Source: an uncultured Kiloniellales bacterium
GTDB lineage: Bacteria; Pseudomonadota; Alphaproteobacteria; Kiloniellales; JAKSDN01
DNA length: 12,170 bases
Assembly (NCBI GenBank): GCA_937974415.1
Contig: CALJXB010000320.1
Location: forward strand, 1 to 12,170
Reading direction: 5' to 3'
The notes beneath the pieces were generated by a model. It had not been told where the DNA came from, made no database searches, and was given only the letters and a program-made list of their open reading frames with translations. Positions 6,321 through 12,170 of this stretch are shown one piece after another. Position 1 is the first letter of the stretch; the number at the start of each line of letters is the position of its first letter. A program made the position numbers and the translations under genes.

Positions 6321-8316
6321 CCAACCCAAGCTCCTTCCTTCGCCGCTCTGCCCAGGCATTGATCAAGCGATCGGCGGTAATGGCGATAAAGGCAACGCAG
6401 ATGCCGGCCGTGAGGCCCCGGCCCGGGTCTACCTGCGAGAGGGCGATTAGGGTTTCCTGACCCAGATCTCGCGTACCAACCAGGGCGGTAATGACAAGCA
6501 TGCTGAGGCCCATCATCAGGGTCTGGTTGACGCCGAGCATGATGTCCGGCAGCGCCAAGGGAAACTCGACCAACTTCAGCAGCTGTCCACGCGTGCATCC
6601 GACGGAGCGGGCCGCCTCGACAACATGAGCGGGGACCTGGCGAATCCCATGATCGGTATAACGAATGGCTGGAACGATGGCATAGAGCACCACGGCAACC
6701 ATGGCGGAGAAGTCACCGACGCTGAAGAGCATGATCACAGGGATGAGATAGACGAACGCGGGCAGGGTTTGCAATGTGTCGATAATGACCTGAACCACCT
6801 TGTGCACCCGATCGTTTCGAGCTGCCAGAACGCCGATCGGTATGCCGATGAGACACGCGAGAAATACGCAAATCCCGACCAAGTAAGCCGAGATCATAGC
6901 CTTCTCCCACAAACCCACCACGGCGATGAAGGCAATCAGCGAACCGGTCACCAGGGCGAGTCTCAGTCCGCCCAAATGAAATCCGAGTGCGGCGATGGTG
7001 AGCACCACACCCAGCCACGACAGCGACAGCATGAAATTCTTGAAGGGCTTAAGGAGATAAATGAAGAAGGCGTCTCGGACAGCGCCAATGTAAACATAAA
7101 GGTTGATGTTCACCCAATCGATGATCGAGTCCCAGAAGCGGCCCGTCGTGACAGTCCAGTCCGCTGGTACGGCGGCAAACGGCGAATACCAAATGCCGGC
7201 GAGCGTCGTGAAGACCGCGATCACTAGAGCCAGGATCAAGGCTCTATGGCGAACATGGAAAGCCTGATAACGCGTCTGATAGGTGGGCCCACGGGCCGCA
7301 AAGCGCTGACTTACTCTGTCGAGTACGATGGCAACCAGCGTGATCGCAATTCCGGCTTCGGCACCTTGGCCGATCCGCAGGGCTTTCAGCGATTGCCAGA
7401 CGTCGAACCCGAGTCCTCCGGCGCCAATCATCGAGGCGATGATGACCATGTTGAGAGCCAGCATGATGACCTGGTTGACGCCGACCATCAGGTGCGGCCG
7501 GATCGACGGCACCATGACTTGCCACGTCAACTGCAAGCGAGAACAGCCTGCCATCCGGCCGAACTCGACGACCTCCTCGCTGACCTGGGACAAAGCGACC
7601 TTGGTCACCCGTGCCATGGGCGGCATGGCGTAGATCAAAGTGACCACCAGCGCCGCCGCGGGACCGTAGCCGAACAACATGAGGGCCGGAACCAGATAAG
7701 CGAACACCGGCATTGTCTGCATGAAGTCGAATATCGGCGTCAAAATCCGATCGACGATTATCCAACGGTGCGCGGCCACGCCGAGCAGCACACCCACGAC
7801 AATGCCGATGACCACGGCGACGATGATCGACGCGAATGTCAGCATGGTGCTTTCCCACAAGCCCAGGAAAGCGACGTAAAGAAACGAGGCGGCAATGAAG
7901 AGCGTGAGGCGCTTGTCCTTCAGCGCCACGCCCATGGAGACGAAAATGGCGATCACCGCGACCCATGATAGCGGCGGAATCCGTAGTGCCGTCTCCCCTT
8001 CGCCCTCGATGGTGAAACCCGTGACCAGAAGGCCCTTGAGAAACAGGGTTGGCGCGTTAAGCAAGGTGCCGAGCGCTCTGGTCATTTGTTTGAAGGTGAA
8101 CAGGCCGAAGTCGGCGTCGTTGATCAGCCACTTCATTGCCAGGCTTATGGCCGTGTCGACGCGGACTTCCCAGGACTCTGGGTATACCGCCGCCCAGGGC
8201 AGCGCCTCGCCGAGCACCGTCAGCAAAACGGTCAAAATGACCGCAAGCAGGAGCAACACGAGGCTTGGCCTTAGACGAGCGAAGACGGGTACATACGCAA
8301 CAGCAATTGAAGTCAT
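6301..8316 (-). CDS. Double-domain ProW-type ABC transporter permease
   Basis: Inner-membrane permease of the glycine betaine/proline (ProW) type with two permease domains in one 671-residue chain. Each half carries the same signatures: MQTMPVFAYLVPALMLFG (199-216) and LQTLPAFVYLIPVIMLFS (515-532), then an EAA loop for the ATPase at about 250-270 (EFGRMAGCSR...VP) and 567-590 (EAARSVGCTR...LP). Hydrophobic segments occur throughout, including an N-terminal one at 18-37. A usual ProW has one such domain and works as a dimer. ATG at 8316 was chosen because the 34 residues upstream (to 8418) are not permease-like; no good ribosome binding site precedes it, so the start is uncertain. It follows the binding-protein gene after 134 bases and overlaps glpA. 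No ATPase gene lies in the window. Substrate unknown. Confidence 0.87.
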   Translation of the reverse strand: MTSIAVAYVPVFARLRPSLVLLLLAVILTVLLTVLGEALPWAAVYPESWEVRVDTAISLAMKWLINDADFGLFTFKQMTRALGTLLNAPTLFLKGLLVTGFTIEGEGETALRIPPLSWVAVIAIFVSMGVALKDKRLTLFIAASFLYVAFLGLWESTMLTFASIIVAVVIGIVVGVLLGVAAHRWIIVDRILTPIFDFMQTMPVFAYLVPALMLFGYGPAAALVVTLIYAMPPMARVTKVALSQVSEEVVEFGRMAGCSRLQLTWQVMVPSIRPHLMVGVNQVIMLALNMVIIASMIGAGGLGFDVWQSLKALRIGQGAEAGIAITLVAIVLDRVSQRFAARGPTYQTRYQAFHVRHRALILALVIAVFTTLAGIWYSPFAAVPADWTVTTGRFWDSIIDWVNINLYVYIGAVRDAFFIYLLKPFKNFMLSLSWLGVVLTIAALGFHLGGLRLALVTGSLIAFIAVVGLWEKAMISAYLVGICVFLACLIGIPIGVLAARNDRVHKVVQVIIDTLQTLPAFVYLIPVIMLFSVGDFSAMVAVVLYAIVPAIRYTDHGIRQVPAHVVEAARSVGCTRGQLLKLVEFPLALPDIMLGVNQTLMMGLSMLVITALVGTRDLGQETLIALSQVDPGRGLTAGICVAFIAITADRLINAWAERRRKELGLDVVTRA

Positions 8317-8338
8317 GGTCGGCCGGGCGTACCGGGAA

Positions 8339-8381
8339 ACACCCCAGCATCTCGGTGTGTTTGCCCTCCCAATGGGCAAGC
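8339..8381 (-). promoter_or_regulatory. Two adjacent hairpins between binding-protein and permease genes
   Basis: GTTTGCCC (8359-8366) pairs with GGGCAAGC (8374-8381), 8 pairs with one G-T and a 7-base loop. Immediately beside it ACACC (8339-8343) pairs with GGTGT (8354-8358). No T-run follows, so full termination is unlikely. Hairpins here are known in other importer operons (for example between malE and malF) to protect the upstream message, which keeps binding protein in excess. That role is inferred. Confidence 0.45.
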
Positions 8382-8450
8382 AAGAGTGACGGCCAGCACA
8401 GAACGAACCAGCCGCCACCCCCGATGCCTCGTTGTCGTCGCTAAACTAGC

Positions 8451-9422
8451 TTACTCGACCCAGGTCTTCCATCTGCTCTCATTGTCGGCGATCCATTGCT
8501 TTGCCACCTCCTGGGTGGGGACGCCGTCAACGTCGCTCTTGTAAACCATGTCGCCCATTTCCTTGGCGTTCAGTTCGAACTTGCGCCAGACGTCATAAGC
8601 TTTGGGCCAAATTGACTCACCCCCTGCCCAAGCGCTCTTCCACATGTGCCCTCGCGGTCGCCCGCAATCGAAGGCCATGTTCGCATTGGGGCCCCAGGAT
8701 GGGTCCTCATAGCAGGCGTCATCGTATTCCGGCCATTCGACGAACTCGCCCTCATACAAGGCTGGAAGCCAAAACGGCTCCCAAGTCCAGCCGACGATCG
8801 GCTGCTTGCGCTTGATCGAGGCAACGAATTCGGCCGTCAAGGCACCGTCGCTGCCGGCGTGGATGACCTCAAAGGGCAGATCCAAGGATTCGACCCGTTC
8901 CGCGTCGTGGCCGCCCCACTCGATCGGTCCGCTCAGGAAACGGCCCTTAGGCGAGGTCTCCGCCACGGACAGAGCCTCGGCGCAATCAGGCTCCTGCAGC
9001 GCCTTCCAATCCGGCAGGCCGGGGCACACCTCTTTCACATAGAGCGGGTACCACCAGTCCTCGTTCACGGCGATTCCCATGTTGCCCATGTTGAGGACGT
9101 CGCCACTGTCCCAGGCATCTGCCATGGCAGCCTTCGCGGTGGTGTCCCATCCCGGCGATCCGATGTGCAGATCGCCTGCCTTCAGACCGGCAAATTGGCC
9201 GAGATAGTCTGCCGGCGTGTATTCCACGCTGTATCCCAGCTCTTCGATGAGACCGCCATAGATGTACATGATGATGTTGTCGCCGGAGTATCCCATGATC
9301 ACCAGCTTGATGGGGTCTTTGGACTCCGGAACGTCGGCTTTCGCCGCCTGCGGTTGCCCCGCGACGGCAAGCAGACCCGCGACCGCCAGGCCGGCGATCG
9401 CGTTGCTGATCGTTCTTAGCAT
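8451..9422 (-). CDS. OpuAC-family periplasmic substrate-binding protein of an ABC importer
   Basis: Periplasmic receptor that delivers solute to the permease encoded next. The 323-residue product begins with a signal peptide (MLRTISN, then a hydrophobic stretch to about 22, likely cut after AKA29). The mature part shows OpuAC (glycine betaine-type) features: LVIMGYSGDN (40-49), GSPGWDTT (88-95), WWYPLYV (123-129), and IVGWTWEPFW (209-218). Trp92, Trp123, Trp124, Trp212, Trp214 and Trp218 are candidates for an aromatic cage, used by relatives for quaternary amines. Cys133/Cys147 and Cys237/Cys253 could form two disulfides. ATG at 9422 was chosen over 9470 because GGGAGGTG lies just upstream and the signal peptide starts there. 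First gene of the operon, downstream of the 9498-9526 promoter. The ligand is unknown; context suggests something convertible to a polyol phosphate. Confidence 0.87.
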   Translation of the reverse strand: MLRTISNAIAGLAVAGLLAVAGQPQAAKADVPESKDPIKLVIMGYSGDNIIMYIYGGLIEELGYSVEYTPADYLGQFAGLKAGDLHIGSPGWDTTAKAAMADAWDSGDVLNMGNMGIAVNEDWWYPLYVKEVCPGLPDWKALQEPDCAEALSVAETSPKGRFLSGPIEWGGHDAERVESLDLPFEVIHAGSDGALTAEFVASIKRKQPIVGWTWEPFWLPALYEGEFVEWPEYDDACYEDPSWGPNANMAFDCGRPRGHMWKSAWAGGESIWPKAYDVWRKFELNAKEMGDMVYKSDVDGVPTQEVAKQWIADNESRWKTWVE

Positions 9423-9480
9423 GACACCTCCCTGAATTTTGCTTGGCCGCGCTATTGCTGCTCGGCCCAACGACGAATTT

Positions 9481-9550
9481 CAATCAAGCCCGCCAGGATA
9501 TTACGATCGAAAACAACCACAATCAATCATTTTTTGATTGTTTTTGATTG
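9481..9550. promoter_or_regulatory. Probable DeoR-family operator, repeated TTGATTG half-sites
   Basis: CAATCAA (9520-9526) and TTGATTG (9534-9540) form a perfect inverted repeat centred on 9530. TTTTTGATTG is exactly duplicated at 9531-9540 and 9541-9550, so half-sites repeat every 10 bases on one face of the helix. A further CAATCAA lies at 9481-9487. Repeats of a short unit in a divergent region next to the regulator gene are typical of DeoR-family operators. Binding by the protein encoded at 9594-10412 is inferred. Confidence 0.6.
9498..9526 (-). promoter_or_regulatory. Candidate sigma-70-type promoter of the transport and dehydrogenase operon
   Basis: Read on the minus strand, TTGATT (9526-9521) is a -35 and TAATAT (9503-9498) a -10, each matching four of six consensus bases, with a 17-base spacer. 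The -35 lies inside the left arm of the inverted repeat, so a repressor there would block polymerase. It leaves a leader of about 70 bases before the binding-protein ATG at 9422. Confidence 0.45.
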
Positions 9551-9593
9551 CTTTCTCGCCTAACTATGGCTACCTCTATTTTTGGCCCTGGCT

Positions 9594-10412
9594 ATGACAG
9601 ACCGCATTCATAATCCCGCCGCCCGACGGCTAGCGATCCAAGGCGAGTTGACGTCGAAGGGGGCGGTCTCGGTTGAAGCTCTATCAAAGCGTCTGGGCGT
9701 CTCGGTTGCCACGATCCGCCGCGACCTGAGCCTGCTCGAGGACGAAGGCCATATGCGCCGGACACATGGCGGGGCCGTTATCACGGCGCCCCGCGGCGCG
9801 GATCAGGATTTCGCCCTGCGCGAAGAGGTAGACCCAGAGGCCAAACGCACGATCGCGGTTCACGCTGCCGGCCTCATAGAGCCGGATTCCACCTTGTTCA
9901 TGAACGACGGCTCGACAATTCTCGCCTTGGCCCGTGAAATTGCAGCGCAACGGGTCAAGCTCATGGTCGTGACCCCAGGGGTCAACGTCGCGACCTTCCT
10001 TTCCGAATGCCCGACGGTCTCCACCTATCTTCTCGGCGGCCATCTCCGGCACCGGACCCTCGGCACGTCGGGCGCCTTTGCCGAACGCATGCTCGACGCC
10101 TTCAATGCCGACACCGCATTCATTGCAGCGGAAGGCTTCGACCCCGAGTTCGGCTTGACCTACTCCTACGAAACCGATGCGACCCTGGCGCGCCTGATGA
10201 GCGATCGAGCGTCGAGGACCGTTGTTCTAGCGACGGCGCGAAAGCTAAACCAGCGCGACCGGATCACCGCCCTTCCTGTTAGCGCCGTCGACATCCTGAT
10301 CACCGATAGCGATGCACCAGATGTCCTCGCTAGCTATCAGGATACCGGCGTTGAAGTCATCACCGCCGAGCCGCGCGATGATGAAGGCCTTCTAGCAGTC
10401 GGCCGGATCTAA
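9594..10412 (+). CDS. DeoR-family transcriptional repressor
   Basis: Regulator of 272 residues. The N-terminal winged helix (about 12-63) contains the DeoR signature ending VATIRRDLSLLEDEGHMRR and THGGAV. The C-terminal DeoRC sensor domain (about 80-235) is of the ISOCOT fold and has NDGSTIL (104-110), VVTPGVNVA, YLLGGHLR and ADTAFIAAEGF (172-182). Family members usually release DNA on binding a phosphorylated sugar intermediate, which fits the kinase in the neighbouring operon. The gene is divergent from that operon and shares a 171-base control region with it. ATG at 9594 was chosen; the frame also allows TTG at 9582. No clear ribosome binding site precedes either start. The closest known relatives (GlpR-like or other polyol regulators) cannot be told from sequence alone. 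Confidence 0.9.
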   Translation: MTDRIHNPAARRLAIQGELTSKGAVSVEALSKRLGVSVATIRRDLSLLEDEGHMRRTHGGAVITAPRGADQDFALREEVDPEAKRTIAVHAAGLIEPDSTLFMNDGSTILALAREIAAQRVKLMVVTPGVNVATFLSECPTVSTYLLGGHLRHRTLGTSGAFAERMLDAFNADTAFIAAEGFDPEFGLTYSYETDATLARLMSDRASRTVVLATARKLNQRDRITALPVSAVDILITDSDAPDVLASYQDTGVEVITAEPRDDEGLLAVGRI

Positions 10413-10847
10413 TGAATTCAGATGGATGCCGCGAGTCGTAATTGGTCGCGGTAGGGTCAACTACGGAAGTACGATGCATGTTGGTCCAACGACTGCTTTC
10501 TGATCCGCAAGCGGTCATTCCGCTAGGCTCCGGCCAATGACCGTTTGTGACCGATTCCCGCCGTTGGTCCCGGTGTCGGTCGAATGACGCCTATGGGTCA
10601 CGAATTGCCGTTCAGGTCGCAGAGCGCCAACGTCCGGTCTTGAGCACATAGCCGTCAGAGCCGGGGAAGATCAGCCATTCAAGAGCTGGATGACCAATTC
10701 ACAAGCCGCCATGCGGGCGTGAACACGACGTTACGCGACAACACACGACAATATTCGACTGGCGCCTTGCGGGCAAAGACGTGTGACCAATCTATGACCA
10801 CTCCTAGTCGGCGTGGCGTCGCAGTTCTGGTAAGCAATTGAAAATCA
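10413..10847. other. Gene-free flank between regulator and tRNA half
   Basis: No open frame with protein-like composition is seen. The stretch holds the imperfect repeat described at 10491-10640. Nothing beyond that repeat could be identified, and no intrinsic terminator with a T-run follows the regulator. Confidence 0.5.
10491..10640. repeat. Intergenic repeat-like sequence with AATGACC units
   Basis: CGGTCATT (10512-10519) and AATGACCG (10536-10543) form a perfect 8-base inverted repeat with a 16-base loop. Two imperfect direct units start with AATGAC at 10536 and 10583, 47 bases apart, each followed by a related GCCGTT...GGTC segment. From memory, the pattern (GACTGCTTTC, then GCGGTCATTC, then AATGACCG) resembles decayed repeats seen between genes in many alphaproteobacteria; this has not been checked. 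Confidence 0.4.
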
Positions 10848-10897
10848 TGGCGCGCCCGGGAAGATTCGAACTCCCAACCTCCTGATCCGTAGTCAGA
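10848..10897 (-). other. Attachment-site core: 3' half of tRNA-Arg(ACG)
   Basis: Read on the minus strand this is a well-formed tRNA 3' half. It has anticodon stem TCTGA/TCAGG, loop CTACGGA with anticodon ACG (10890-10888), a five-base variable loop, T arm GGGAG-TTCGAAT-CTTCC, acceptor strand CGGGCGC, discriminator G and encoded CCA (10850-10848). The matching acceptor 5' strand GCGCCCG is absent to the right, where integrase-side sequence begins. This is the pattern left when an element inserts at a tRNA 3' end; the intact tRNA gene should be restored at the other end of the element. Confidence 0.75.
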
Positions 10898-10920
10898 CTA
10901 GAACGCTAATCACCGCGTAT

Positions 10921-10940
10921 CACCCGATAACATCGGGGTG
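10921..10940. repeat. Hairpin next to the attachment core
   Basis: CACCCGAT (10921-10928) pairs with ATCGGGGTG (10932-10940) around an AAC loop, with one extra G. CGATAACA within it (10925-10932) recurs at 11000-11007. It may be a protein-binding site for integration or excision, or a simple hairpin. Confidence 0.35.
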
Positions 10941-10960
10941 GGCGGCTTCTGCTTATTATG

Positions 10961-10988
10961 TTGAAATCTATGCTATTTATATTATCAT
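10961..10988 (+). promoter_or_regulatory. Candidate integrase promoter
   Basis: TTGAAA (10961-10966) and TATCAT (10983-10988) each match five of six sigma-70 consensus bases with a 16-base spacer, in the most AT-rich stretch of the region. It would start transcription near 10995, ahead of the integrase. Confidence 0.5.
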
Positions 10989-11024
10989 TGCCTAACAGGC
11001 GATAACAGCCATTAGCACGAATTT

Positions 11025-11046
11025 GTGTTACCCCAGTGTTACCCCA
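11025..11046. repeat. Perfect tandem 11-base repeat GTGTTACCCCA
   Basis: GTGTTACCCCA occurs twice head to tail (11025-11035, 11036-11046), directly followed by ACACC. It lies between the promoter and the integrase start, where arm-type integrase sites or an autoregulatory operator are commonly found. The role is inferred. Confidence 0.6.
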
Positions 11047-11079
11047 ACACCTGCAATAGACCTTCTGACCGGAAATCAG

Positions 11080-12170
11080 GTGCCCCATAAGGACCTCAGC
11101 AAAGACCGAGTGGTGAAGGCCATCAAGCCACATTCCAGCGGTAAGGTAGATTACTTTGATACGGCACTTCCCGGCTTCGCTCTGCGTGTCACATCGCGAG
11201 GCGTGAAGAGCTGGTGCTGCTTCTACCGAGTCCAGGCTGGGCCGGCTAAGGGCAAGCTGCGGCGAATGACGCTTGAGCCCCGGTATCCGGCGCTTAGCTG
11301 CAAGGACGCGCGAGCGTTAGCTGGCGATGTCTTTTCGGCAGCAAGCGCCGGCAATGACCCTGCCGCCGAGAAACAAATCGCTAAGAAGGCCGGACCACCG
11401 CCAAGACCCAAGTACCAGACCTTAGGCGACGTGATCGATGGCTTTGTCAGAATGTACGCGATGCCCCGACAGCGGACTTGGAAGGAAACCGAACGCACGC
11501 TGAAGACAAACTGTGCCGATTGGCTGGATAGGCCAGTTGAGAGCATTACCAAGGCGGAAGTCTACGACCTGCTCGATGGCTTTATCGCCGAGGGTCACGT
11601 TTACAAGGCGGCGCGTACGCTCTCCTGGTTGCGCAAGTTATTTCGATGGGCAGCCAAACGCGACATCATTGAATCGTCGATTATCGAGGGTGTCGAGATC
11701 GACTTCGAGCAGCGCAAACGGGACCGTCACTATTCCAACAGCGAAGTCGCGGCCATTTGGAGGGTGGCTGGAAAGCTAAGCCCCATTGAGGAGGGCTACG
11801 TCAAACTTACCCTCCTGCTGGGAGTGCGTAAGAACGAGCTGGCGGGTATGCGACGTGCCGAATTTGACGACGCGGAGAAGCCGACTTTGTGGACAATACC
11901 GAATGAGCGAACCAAAACGAGAAAGACGCGCAAGCAAGAACGTGTTTACGTCGTGCCGCTGCCAAAGCTCGCTCAGCAGATCATCGAAAATATTCCAGAG
12001 GCTGATCCGGACCTCGTATTCCCAGGCCGTCATCATGGGAAACCCATGCATCCAGGATCACCCTTGCAGAAGAAAGTCCGGGAACTCTCAGGTGTCTCCG
12101 ATTGGACTTATCACGCTTGCCGCGACACCATCGCTACGTGGCTGCAAGATCAAGGACACTCCGAGCATGA
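11080..12170 (+). CDS. Tyrosine integrase with DUF4102-type N-terminal domain (cut by window end)
   Basis: Site-specific recombinase that inserts and excises the element at the tRNA. The frame is open from after the TAA at 10993-10995 to the window end, 363 complete codons from a GTG at 11080. The N-terminal arm-binding domain shows KDLSKDRVVKAIKP, then YFDTALPGFALRV and SWCCFYR (about 5-50). A core-binding segment runs over about 113-210. The catalytic domain has Arg250 (LLGVRKNEL), a probable Lys near 279 (WTIPNERTKT), His345 and Arg348 (HACR) and His360 (GHSEH). The nucleophilic Tyr lies beyond the edge. There is no ATG near the expected start; GTG 11080 has GGAA five bases ahead, and an in-frame TTG at 11023 is the alternative. 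It belongs to the P4-type integrases that favour tRNA 3' ends, matching the adjacent tRNA half. Confidence 0.9.
   Translation, partial: MPHKDLSKDRVVKAIKPHSSGKVDYFDTALPGFALRVTSRGVKSWCCFYRVQAGPAKGKLRRMTLEPRYPALSCKDARALAGDVFSAASAGNDPAAEKQIAKKAGPPPRPKYQTLGDVIDGFVRMYAMPRQRTWKETERTLKTNCADWLDRPVESITKAEVYDLLDGFIAEGHVYKAARTLSWLRKLFRWAAKRDIIESSIIEGVEIDFEQRKRDRHYSNSEVAAIWRVAGKLSPIEEGYVKLTLLLGVRKNELAGMRRAEFDDAEKPTLWTIPNERTKTRKTRKQERVYVVPLPKLAQQIIENIPEADPDLVFPGRHHGKPMHPGSPLQKKVRELSGVSDWTYHACRDTIATWLQDQGHSEH

Larger units (their letters stand above)
10848..12170 (+). mobile_element. Left end of an integrative element (prophage, ICE or genomic island) in tRNA-Arg
   Basis: The element begins at the tRNA-Arg(ACG) 3' half and continues with an AT-richer leader and a tyrosine integrase reading away from the junction. 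The rest lies beyond the window, so its class cannot be told. The host side is to the left, because the tRNA 3' flank faces the regulator and operon. Confidence 0.7.

Noticed and set aside
7246..7968. Plus-strand open frame (240 codons) rich in His, Asp and Arg
   Set aside because: Antisense shadow of the permease; its composition is the complement of hydrophobic codons.
8317..8418. N-terminal extension of the permease from ATG 8418
   Set aside because: The 34 added residues are Arg- and Cys-rich, not membrane-like, and their DNA includes the intergenic hairpins.
10848..10924. A complete tRNA-Arg(ACG) gene
   Set aside because: The 3' half is well formed and a D-arm-like stem (ACGC/GCGT) can be drawn, but the acceptor 5' strand needed to pair with CGGGCGC is absent and the spacing before the anticodon stem is wrong.
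11025..11046. Start of a CRISPR array
   Set aside because: The 11-base units are directly adjacent with no spacers and only two copies are present.
10906..11133. Minus-strand open frame of 75 codons
   Set aside because: It covers the integrase promoter, the tandem repeat and the integrase start, and its product has no recognisable features.

Overview
The window looks like a GC-rich alphaproteobacterial chromosome segment. This rests on base composition, a DeoR-controlled polyol-type cluster, a ProW-type double permease and a tRNA-Arg(ACG) half of alphaproteobacterial style; the genus cannot be told. The core (738-10412) is one long minus-strand operon of six genes facing a divergent plus-strand regulator. 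A tRNA-anchored integrative element starts at about 10848 and runs off the right edge.

Layout. 1-737: no intact gene, but short open stretches (1-93, 205-351, about 412-581) that read like decayed coding sequence. 738-9422, minus strand, transcribed right to left: periplasmic binding protein of the OpuAC (glycine betaine-type) family, a double ProW-type permease, then proteins related to GlpA, GlpB, a glycerol-kinase-like FGGY kinase, and GlpC. The last five genes overlap or nearly touch, so they look translationally coupled. 9423-9593: divergent control region with a minus-strand promoter overlapped by inverted and 10-bp-phased direct repeats of (T)TTGATTG. 9594-10412: DeoR-family repressor. 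10413-10847: no gene, but an intergenic repeat. 10848-12170: the 3' half of a tRNA-Arg(ACG) with no 5' half, then a promoter, a perfect 11-bp tandem repeat, and a tyrosine integrase that is cut by the window end.

How the parts fit. The binding protein and permease would import a small solute. The kinase would phosphorylate it, and the GlpA/GlpB/GlpC-type flavin and iron-sulfur dehydrogenase would oxidise the phosphate ester and pass electrons to the membrane quinone pool. The DeoR protein would sense a phosphorylated intermediate. The substrate may not be glycerol: the kinase has Gly where GlpK has Arg83 and Ala where GlpK has Gln246, and GlpA has Ser where the family has the Lys of GGKLTTYR. 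Glycerol also normally enters by GlpF or by sugar-type ABC importers, not by a betaine-type one. The cluster is therefore a candidate for an undescribed polyol-like or glycerol-derivative pathway. No ABC ATPase gene is present for the importer.
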